In this document: piece by piece, positions 1 through 8,900 of the stretch
How the letters are laid out: each line of letters starts with the position of its first letter
Numbering within the stretch: the first letter of the stretch is position 1
NCBI GenBank assembly: GCA_903888515.1
Contig: CAISTY010000231.1
Location: 1-64,000 of the forward strand
Direction of reading: 5' to 3'
Length of the DNA stretch: 64,000 bases
Origin: Akkermansiaceae bacterium
GTDB taxonomy: Bacteria; Verrucomicrobiota; Verrucomicrobiia; Verrucomicrobiales; Akkermansiaceae
Translations under genes and position numbers: made by a program
Notes under the pieces: generated by a model
Told to the model about the DNA's origin: nothing
The model's input: the letters and a program-made list of their open reading frames with translations, nothing else
Database searches by the model: none

Positions 1-295
1 CGCCATCTGGCTCTGGCACTGCCACATCCTGCCGCGCGCCTACCACGACGTGATCGTCCGGATCTCGGACGACCCGCAATTCAAGACCGGCGTGACCACC
101 GTGTTCAACAATGACTACGACAACTCCGCACAACTCGGCAAAGCCACGAACAACCCCTACGTCGAGACCCGCTTCGGGATGATCGTCGATGGCAAGGGCA
201 CCAAGGGCCGCTACGTCCGGCTTTACAGCAAAGGCTCAACCTACAGCGAAATGAACCATTACATCGAAGTGGAAGTCTTCGGCAGCCCCGGCTGA
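1..295 (+). CDS. C-terminal end of a discoidin (F5/8 type C)-like domain protein, partial
   Basis: The frame is open from the left window edge to a TGA at 293-295; the gene starts outside. The visible 97 residues contain a WHxH stretch followed by FNNDYDNSAQLG, a YVET segment, a GRYVRLYS strand and the ending NHYIEVEVFG. This matches the beta-sandwich carbohydrate- or surface-binding domains common in planctomycete and verrucomicrobial secreted proteins. The domain sits at the very C-terminus. What lies N-terminal to it, and therefore the function of the whole protein, cannot be seen. The assignment rests on recalled family patterns. Confidence 0.7.
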   Translation, partial: AIWLWHCHILPRAYHDVIVRISDDPQFKTGVTTVFNNDYDNSAQLGKATNNPYVETRFGMIVDGKGTKGRYVRLYSKGSTYSEMNHYIEVEVFGSPG

Positions 296-460
296 GGAAA
301 ACCAAGCGATCGTCATCGGTCTCAAACTGATCCGCCGTGAAGCGCCCCGAAGCGGCGGAGATGGGCGAACTGGGCATCAGGGCTAAATCGCTTGACCTGG
401 CATGGGCGCTCCTTCAGCCTCCTGATCCTAGAGCCGAAGCACCCTAACTGGAGATTCGCC

Positions 461-1663
461 ATGGACATCGCCACCCCGAAATTTTGTGAGGCCTGCGGCA
501 AGCCGCTTGCACCGGGCAGTCGTTTTTGTGAGGAATGCGGCCACACCGTCGCCGTCGAAACTGCCCCGCCTGCCATGGCATCACCCGCACCGGTGACCCT
601 CCCGCTTCCACCTGCGGGGATTGCCGGGCCCGCGTTTTCAGCACCACCACTTCCGCCGGCCGTCGCTATGCCTGCGGTACCGAGGACGACCGTTACGGGC
701 GGTCCTCCGATCAAGGCGATTCTGATCGCCGCGGTGTTGCTGGTTCTGGTCGGCATGGGGATCCTCTGCTTGCCTGTTAGCAGGCAACCCATGTCGCGTG
801 TCACCAGCAAGCTGCCTGCGGCATCATCCCAAGCAACGCCGCAACCGGAACAACTGAAAACGATCACGGGCGGCAAGGCACCGACCCTCGTGGCGACAAC
901 GTCCGCCCCTGAAGACGATTTCACCACGCTGGCCACGGACATCAAGCCCGTGGAGTTGGCACCGGAAATTCCCCTGCCGGCCCCGACGCCGGAGGATCAG
1001 ACCGCTGCGGCGCAGCCATGGGTGGACCGCGGGTATGCCGCAGAACAAGCGGGCAATGTGAAAGAGGCGCTGGCGGCTTACGAACAAGCGCTGCAACTCA
1101 CCGGTAGCCGCAAATTGGCCGACCACATCCAACAACTGAAAAAAAATTCCAGCAGTGTGGCCGTACCCGATCCTGTGCCAGAGCCTGAACCGGCACCGGC
1201 ACCGGTACCCGCACCCGCACCGGCACCCGCACCCATGCCGGCCAGCGTGCGGGTGACGCCGCAGATGGCACAAGCCGCAACCATTCTGCATGCGACGGGG
1301 AACAACGCTGCCGTCCTGAATGGAGCGACGCAGGCGAACACTTTTGTGGTCGCGGAGCCGATGGTGGTGACTTCCATCATGACCTACCACTGGAACAACG
1401 CGAAGGGAAAGACCCCGGGGATGATTTCGTTAGAGCATGAGGACGGGACCCAATATGGCGAATGGCAGGCGAAGGGAAGCGATGGCCAGGGGGGCGTGCT
1501 CAATGCCAATTGGAACGTCGTTCCGGGAGTGGTCCTCAAGCCCGGAAAATACACTTTGCTCGACAGCCATCCCGCGTCGTGGTCGCAAAACGCGGCCACC
1601 GGCAGCAAGGGCATGTGTGAAATCAAAGGACTGCCATGGCGCCAGGCGGGCGGTGGTCGTTAG
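461..1663 (+). CDS. Zinc-ribbon membrane protein with TPR-like repeat and C-terminal YHWNN domain
   Basis: 400 residues; the ATG at 461 places the CxxC zinc ribbon (FCEACG, FCEECG) right at the N-terminus, so longer in-frame starts are unlikely. Order: zinc ribbon (about 9-35), Pro/Ala-rich stretch, one transmembrane helix (about 88-108, IKAILIAAVLLVLVGMG), acidic/Pro linker, a TPR-like helix pair (about 190-225, GYAAEQAGNVKEALAAYEQA), an Ala-Pro repeat linker, and a C-terminal beta domain (about 265-390) with the motif TYHWNN and the end LLDSHPASWSQNA. The TPR-like unit and the YHWNN domain recur together in the giant protein at 2994-11429, so the two probably share a ligand or compartment. 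The predicted topology puts the zinc ribbon inside and the YHWNN domain outside. No function is known to me for the YHWNN domain. Confidence 0.85.
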   Translation: MDIATPKFCEACGKPLAPGSRFCEECGHTVAVETAPPAMASPAPVTLPLPPAGIAGPAFSAPPLPPAVAMPAVPRTTVTGGPPIKAILIAAVLLVLVGMGILCLPVSRQPMSRVTSKLPAASSQATPQPEQLKTITGGKAPTLVATTSAPEDDFTTLATDIKPVELAPEIPLPAPTPEDQTAAAQPWVDRGYAAEQAGNVKEALAAYEQALQLTGSRKLADHIQQLKKNSSSVAVPDPVPEPEPAPAPVPAPAPAPAPMPASVRVTPQMAQAATILHATGNNAAVLNGATQANTFVVAEPMVVTSIMTYHWNNAKGKTPGMISLEHEDGTQYGEWQAKGSDGQGGVLNANWNVVPGVVLKPGKYTLLDSHPASWSQNAATGSKGMCEIKGLPWRQAGGGR

Positions 1664-1765
1664 AAATCGTGCCGACAGAGAAGCTATCCGGCACCTGCGG
1701 CATTTCCTACAGTGCCCGTGGTTTTCTATCAGGTGCCTGCTGCTCCGCCAGCACCCGGCGAATGG

Positions 1766-2854
1766 CTATTCATTTTCCGCAAACTCCTTCGCCCAGGCGG
1801 GTAGATTTTTATCGAAAGCCATCACGCTTTGCACAACCTTGCCGCCTGCGGTTTCACAGCGCTCAATGGTGGCGGGTCCATGCATCGCGCGGGATTTCAC
1901 CAATATGTGTATTCCGTTAGTTTCGAACTTGAATTGTTCGATGAGTGGTTTCGCGGTCGCGATGGTGGCAAGCACCTTGCCGCGTTGGAAGACCCGCAAC
2001 TTCGAGCCCACGGGAATGCCCTTATACAGATCGAGGCTGCCGTCGGGTTTTTGCTCGCACACGATCCAGGCGGCCATGCTTTGAGGGCCCAGCCGGGGAT
2101 CCATGCAGTTGCCACGTGTCGTCCACCGGTCCTTCGTGCCGTCCTCATAATTGGCATACACATCACCCACGGGAAGCCGCCATGCGGGGTTGGTGTGTTT
2201 GGTTTCAAGTCGGACACGGACCGGTGTTTTGGTCGCCGCCGGGTTGTTAGGGTCGGCGGCCGCGGCGACGGGCTCTTGGGCTGCCACTGGCGGGGCGGCC
2301 GCAGCATCCATGTCCGTGGGAGCTGCTAGAGGCTCGGCTTCCGCCGGGGCGGGCGCCTCATCGATGGCGGCGCTCCACTCACCTGTGCTCCAAGTGCAAG
2401 TGCCACTTAGGTGGCGCCGGTCGGCGGAAAACGTGCCGTGGTAGCGTCCTTTGTTGCTTTTACGCAGGAGCACGATGCGGTCGCCGGTGAGCGACTCCAC
2501 CACGATTTCGGTGGTGGTGGTGCGGCGTCCGTCCGGGGTTGGCATTGACACGGCCTTGCCGTTGGGAAATTTCCAGGTGGCGTCAAAGGTGTTGCTATTT
2601 TCCCGGCGCACCCATGTTCCCGTATAGGTGGTGCCTTTCTCGGTCTCGGCAATCGTCCACTTGGAACCAAGATCCGGCGCAGCGGCCTTCTCCGGCGAAC
2701 CGGCCACCTCGTTAACATCGTTAGCCGCGGCGGTGTCCGGTTTCGGCGGCGGCTTGTTCTCCCATGGCAACTTCAACTGCGCCTCGGCGCTCATGGCCAT
2801 CAATAAAAAGACCAGGCAATTGTTAGCAAATGGTTTTTTCGGGTTGGCGTGCAT
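1766..2854 (-). CDS. Secreted protein with mature N-terminus QLKLPWE (copy 1)
   Basis: 362 residues with a signal peptide ending AEA; the predicted mature protein begins QLKLPWENKPPPK. Two parts follow: a beta-rich region (about 65-165) that resembles lipocalin-like or hydroxyl-rich repeats (TYTGTWVRREN, YHGTFSADRRHLSGTC), a Pro/Ala linker, and a C-terminal region (about 215-362) with VGDVYANYEDGTKDRW. The same mature N-terminal motif occurs in the proteins at 13056-21137 and 22506-23183, which are otherwise different. The gene is divergent from the giant protein at 2994, with about 140 bp between the starts. No known family was recognised. Confidence 0.85.
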   Translation of the reverse strand: MHANPKKPFANNCLVFLLMAMSAEAQLKLPWENKPPPKPDTAAANDVNEVAGSPEKAAAPDLGSKWTIAETEKGTTYTGTWVRRENSNTFDATWKFPNGKAVSMPTPDGRRTTTTEIVVESLTGDRIVLLRKSNKGRYHGTFSADRRHLSGTCTWSTGEWSAAIDEAPAPAEAEPLAAPTDMDAAAAPPVAAQEPVAAAADPNNPAATKTPVRVRLETKHTNPAWRLPVGDVYANYEDGTKDRWTTRGNCMDPRLGPQSMAAWIVCEQKPDGSLDLYKGIPVGSKLRVFQRGKVLATIATAKPLIEQFKFETNGIHILVKSRAMHGPATIERCETAGGKVVQSVMAFDKNLPAWAKEFAENE

Positions 2855-2993
2855 GATAGTGAGAGAGCGAGAATGGCGAAGGAGGCGCTCAATTCCAAGC
2901 GCTAAAATCCAAACGTATACCCTCGCAAAAAACCGCTGCCAGATGAATTCTTGCCAAGGTGGGGCGGGCGGCTACGCTTACGGCCAATCATCC

Positions 2994-5900
2994 ATGAAAC
3001 CATACCGCACACCACTGCATGTCGTCCGGGTTGTACACATTCTGCTAGGGGTGCTCATCCTGCTTGCCACGGCACTTGCCGCCCCGCAACCGCAACCCGC
3101 GAAGGTCAAGGGGGTGGCCCCGCCGGTTCTCGAGGCGGACCGCAAGGCGCTCGTGCAACCGACCAATCCCACGGAGAAGCAGCTCGGCGACTTTTGGCGG
3201 ACCGTCAAGGAGGAGTGGGATGTCGAACTGAATCTCCACAAAGGCGAAATGGATGCCATCAACAAGATGCCGGAAGGAACGCCGGACGATCGTGAGTTGA
3301 AACAACTGGCACGCACGGAGGAACTGAACCGGCACCGTGACGAGAGCAAGAAGTTGTCCGTGCAGCGCGAGACCATCCAGGGTTTGATTGTTGAGGAGGC
3401 GAACAAGCGGGTCGAAGACAAGATCCAGGCCATTGCCAAAATCGAGGCGGCGATGCCCGCCGAGATTGCAGCCATGCCCGAGGGGACCGAGAAGGAACGA
3501 GCTGAAAAGGCCGCCAGACAAGCGCTGCTGAAGAAAGACACAAGCCAGATCCAGAACCTGACGGACAATCCGCAACTATCAAAGGCGAGCATGAGTAAGG
3601 GGGTGAAGGCTATCGAAAAAGAACACCGGGGGATGGACGGGGACACGGACCTTGGCGCGGGTTCTCAAACGGCACGCGAAATCGAAAAGATCCTCAAGGG
3701 GATGAAGATCGAGACGGTAACGGATGGGGGAGTGCTCAAGACGCCCAAAGAAAGCGACTTCAATCTCGCGGTGAATATCACCGATCCGCCGGGTTCGGAC
3801 ACCGCGTGGGCCAAGATTCAGTTGGAGGTCAATGCGCGCAACGAGGAAACCTACCTTTCCGAGAAGATCAAGAAGACGGCACCCTACTACGACGCCATCG
3901 CGGTCAACGACCATGAAAAGAAGGTCGTGAAAGGGCTGAATACCGCGCCGGAGGCGTTGGTCAATGACAAGGAAAAGTTGCAGCCCATGGCCAAGGGCAC
4001 CCTGAAGGCGCTCGAACAGGCTGCGGCACTCGACTTGAAATTGCCGGCGAACTTCGACAATCTATCCGATGACGAACAGAAGGAACTGAAAACCCTGCGC
4101 GACGATAAGGTGAAGCTCAAGCAGGAGGAACTTCTCACCGGGGTACTCTCCCAGATGTCCGAAGAGGAGCGGAAGAAGCTGGTCGATAAAGGCAAATCCG
4201 CAGCCGAAATCAAACAAATCGAGGCTAACAAGAAAAAGGCAGCCCCGGAAAAAGCCAAGGAATTGCTGGACCGTCTCAAGGCCCTCAAGGCGGACACCCC
4301 TGGGGGGGATCTGAAGGATAAGGATGATGCGAGTGAGTTGCAGAACCAGTGCAAGGAGGTGTTCAAGGAAGTCAAAGCCGTGGTGAAGGCTGACGGGGAC
4401 AAGAAGGCGGCGGTTCTGAGAGAGTCCCAAGGCGATGCCACTCCCGGGGATCCCGAGAATGCGGACGCGCTGATTAAGCAGAGCCAGAAAATCTTGAACG
4501 AGCAGGAACGTGCCAACGCGGAAATTGCGGCGGCGGAGGCGAAGAAGAAAAGCAAGGCCCAGGGCGGACCGGCATCCGGATCCGAAGGCGGGACCGATGT
4601 GGCCTCCAAGAATGCGGAACCACAGAAAAAAAAGCCGGGAAATATCGACCTCGATCTAACACCTGACGGTGCCGCCGACACCGCGGACACCACACCAACG
4701 GCCAAACCGAAGGGGGACGGGGTGCCGGATGCCAAGGCCTCCACCCAAACCACCAGCGCAGCCGACCCGCAGGCGGGCGATCCCAAGAAATCCAAGAAAC
4801 CCGAAACCCCCGCCACGGTGGATCCAAAAACCAAGGAGTCCGCCGCCGTCACGGACGAGTCCGGCACCGCGGGCGCCACCAAGCCAGAGAAAACGAAACC
4901 GGCTGCGGGAGAGACGGCTGCCGCGAAAGCCAAGCCCAAGGTTCACCCTGATAACCAGCAGAAAGTCTTTAAAAAAACGTTCGAGGCCTCCATCGCCAAT
5001 CCTGAGTCCGCGCGCCTGATGCTTGCGATGCTGTTTGCGAAAGCGGGCGCAGACGGAGTTCACGCACTGCTGAATCAGTTGGACACTTCCGTGCTCGTCG
5101 AGATGAACGAAAAAAACATACTCAAGATCAAATTGACTTCAGCAGACGGCAAGGACAGCAACACCCTTTCTATCAATTTCGACAATGTCCCGCTGCGGGC
5201 CTTGACCGACCTGAGCAACCAGGTGGAGGCGAAGATGGAGGCGGTCGTCAGCAAGTCGGGAATGAAACTCGTCGGCCATGCAATGGATGCCTATGGCAAG
5301 GTGGACGAGTATTCGTCCTATTACGATGCGGTGACCTCGGCGGAAACCCCCGAGCAGGCGTTTGAGAATCTGGGCACCGCGCTGTTCCGGGCCAAGGTTC
5401 CGGGCGCGGACATCGTCGAGGGCGCAATGATGGGTGACGCCACCGCCGTCGCCTGGGGATGTGTCAATCTGGCCGGCATGTATTTCCCGCCGCTCGGCAT
5501 GGGCCTGGCGTTGCACGGCATGGGCCAGGCGGCGCTGGCCAAGGGTTACAAATGGTGGTGGACATCAAGCCTGGAACTTTTTGTGGATGGATTTTACGAA
5601 AATGCCGTGTTCACACCCGAAAAAACCGAGAAGATCAACGACAAAGTGGTGGTCGATCGCAAATGGATTTTGCAATCGGTGAAATATAACGGAAAGACGA
5701 TCGGCCGAGACGAGTTGCTCACCGATATGAAGGCTTTATGGATGAGTCATTGGGATGATCTGACGCTGCGTAAGAACCTCGCGGAAACCGATCCGTTCCT
5801 GGCGATCTACGAGGAATGCGAAAAACATCCGAACGCCTCGGCGAAACTTAGCGGACGCTTCAAGGAAAGGTATGAGGAACGCTGGAAGGATGTGCGCAAG

Positions 5901-8900
5901 GAGTTCTTCACCCACATGATCGAGCGGCTGGAAGCCCGCAAACGCGCCGACATGGCCGGCGCGCTGGGACAGGTCGACAAGATGGTGGAGGAACTCAAGG
6001 AACTGACCTCCGCCTTGCAGATCCAACACGAGGTGTTCACGATCAGCCTCGGCAAATCCCTCACCGGCGCGATCCAGGCGCGAGCTAACGAAACCTATGA
6101 CTGGCTGGTGAACATGAAGCGCACCGCCCTTGACCAGCCTCTAACACAGGAAGAGAACCAGCGCCTCACGGAACGGATCGCCGCCGCCCTGGATCAATAC
6201 CGCAAGGTGTCCGCCGCCCGGAAGTCGGTCATGTCCATCCTCACGGGCTTGTTTGACCGCGCCGGTTCCTCCGTTAGAATGGAACCGCTCGATGGCCGGG
6301 AATGGCTCAAGGGCTTGCCGATGTTGACCGGTGATGGAACCCTGGACGGAGCCTTTGCCATCCAGATGGCCCGGCAGGCGCCCGCGGAACGGCGCAACAT
6401 CGAAGAGGAGATGCTCCGCTGGAAGAAGGAGGCGAAAGCGGGCACCAAGCTCAACACCCCCTTGGATGCGAAGTATCTGGCAGAACTCTACTACCTGCAC
6501 CTGTTTGTGGTCGCTTACCGCACCCGGGTCAGCGGGGAGGCTACCTCCGGTGAGTTGTGGAGCATGCTGGACCTGGCGTGGTATGGACCCGAGTTGAGCC
6601 CGGATCGCGGGCCGGTCATCGAGCGTCTCAACTCGTTGTTAGACACCGCGCGCCTGGCCTACACTGCCAAGCTCAAGGAATACCGCGACGCGCTCATCGC
6701 CGCCCTGCTCGTGCGCATCACCTGCGACCCCGGTTCTGCCCGGGACCCGGTCTCCAAAACTATCCGGCTCGGTCCGGAGGATGAGGTGACGCTGCGCATG
6801 GAAATCCTCCCGGACGCGGAGGCCAGGAATCCGGAACTCACGTGGACCGTCAACGGCCAACCCATCCCTGGAGTGCGCGTGCTCACACTGGATGCCGGCC
6901 TGATCCGCAAACTCAAGGATCCTGATGCCGCCACCCTGACGGTCATGGTCGATGTCGTGCTCGATTCTAACCAAAGCGGCGAAGCAACGGCCATCGTCCA
7001 GCGCGTCTTTCCGGATGAGGACAAGGCGAAAGAAAAAGACGAGACGCCCATCCCTGCCACCGAGGTGGCGGATTCCGCGGCACCCGGTAAGAAATCCCCG
7101 CCGGCGGGCAAACCCAAGAAGAAGGGGACCGGGGGAACTTCCGCCCAACCTAACAAGAACCTTCCGCCGGTGACGGGAGTGCCACCGGTGAAGGTGCCGC
7201 CGCCGGGAACCGTCGTTCCTCCGGTGAAGGGGGTGCCGCCGGTGAAAGGAGGGCCGCCGGTGGCGGTCGTGCCGCCCGTGACCGTGCCGCCGCCGGTGAA
7301 AGCCGTGCCACCCGTCGCGCCGCCTCCCGTGGTGAAAAAAGCGCCCGATGTCATTGCGCCGCGGCCCGGCATGTTGCCGGCGCTCAAACTTCCCGCGGAA
7401 GTGGTGTATGGGACGTCGCGGGTCATCAACGAGACGACAGCGATGTTGGTGGGAGGGGTTTCCCAAGATTACAATGCCATAGCCAAGGCGGGTGCGAATT
7501 CCGCCAAGAATGCCACGGGTGCGGCGAACTCCATTTCCGCCGAGGAGAAACTGTATAAGGAACAGTTGGCCGCGTATGACGCGGCGTGGGCGGCCTGGCA
7601 AAAGGAGGATGATCGGCGGGCCGCGGTGATGAAGGCGGAGATCGCAAAAGCAAAAGCGCAAGGAAAAAACTATATCATGGATCCGCTATCGGAGTCCGGA
7701 TACAAGCAGGAGCCAACTCCGACAATCGTCAAGCCCACGTTGATGCCGACACCCCCCCCCAAGCCCAAGCCCGACCCGGACGGGCGGTGCTACTTTTTCA
7801 AGTCAACGCCGGATTTGCGGTTTGAGCCGGTGGAGGCGACCTCGGCCACGACCAAGGTGACCTTCACGCGCACCGGACGTGTGTCCATCTGGATGGAGAT
7901 TGTGGACAAGGACGGCAAGATGACCGGTGAGACCACGCCGGCCGTGGTGAATGTGGTCCCGCCGAAGCTCGCGCTCGTGCTGCAACCGGCGTCGGGTGCC
8001 AAGGTGGGGCAGGAGGTGGTGGCTTCTATCGAAACCACCCCCGTCATCCCCGCCGACCTGCTAGACTATCGCTGGCTGGAGCCCCCCACCGCCAACCGCC
8101 TGGAGAAAACTCCCAATGCGTCGAAGATCGTGTTCAAAGCGACCGCCAAACCGTTAGCATTGCAGGCGCTGGCGCGGGTGCCGTATTTCGGCGATGCCCT
8201 CGGCGAAGTCCGCCAGACATGCACCGCCTCCGCCTTCACCATCGCCGTGACCCCGGTGCGCCGCGGACCCACGCCCAAGGAATGGTCCACGCCTGCGGGC
8301 GGTCTCATCGACGTGAGTCACACGTTTCTGATAGATGAACAATTCTCCCTCAAGGCTCAACTCGAGGGTGAGGGCGCGCCGACCGACGTGCGCTGGCGAT
8401 GGACGGTCAACGAAGGAACCACCTTGGGCAATCCCGCGAGTTCTGACCCGACCGTGTCGCGTCACACCAAAGGGCCTGTCACGGCGAAGGTCGAGGCGCT
8501 TGACGCAGCGGGCGTTGTTCTGGCCACGGGTGCCGCCGAGGTCCAGATTCTATCCGAGGATGATGTGCTCAAGCCGCTGGTGGTGGCCATCGCCCTAGAC
8601 CAGCGCATCCTTGAGCTTGGACAAAGCACGCGGGCAGTGGCCACTGCCAGCGGTGGCAAAGCGCCCTACGAGTATCGATGGAACACCGGTGCCACCGGCG
8701 GTTCACTCGCCCTAACAAAACCGGACGAGGGTAAACTCAGCATCACCGTGACCGCGCAGGACGCCCGCAAGAAGACCGCGACTGCCTCCGCGATGCTCGA
8801 GGTGACCGCGCCGAAACTGACGCTCAGCGTGACGGCGGAACGGGCCGAGGCGCAGGTGGGCGAATCTATCAATTTGAAAGCGGTGGCCGGTGGCGGGCGT

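Noticed and set aside
3887-4939. 350-codon antisense frame inside giant gene A
   Set aside because: Shadow of the Lys/Glu/Ala-rich coding strand; Ser/Phe-rich composition with no domain pattern.
6639-7661. 340-codon antisense frame inside giant gene A, rich in His/Arg/Gly
   Set aside because: By-product of the Pro-Val repeat coding on the plus strand.
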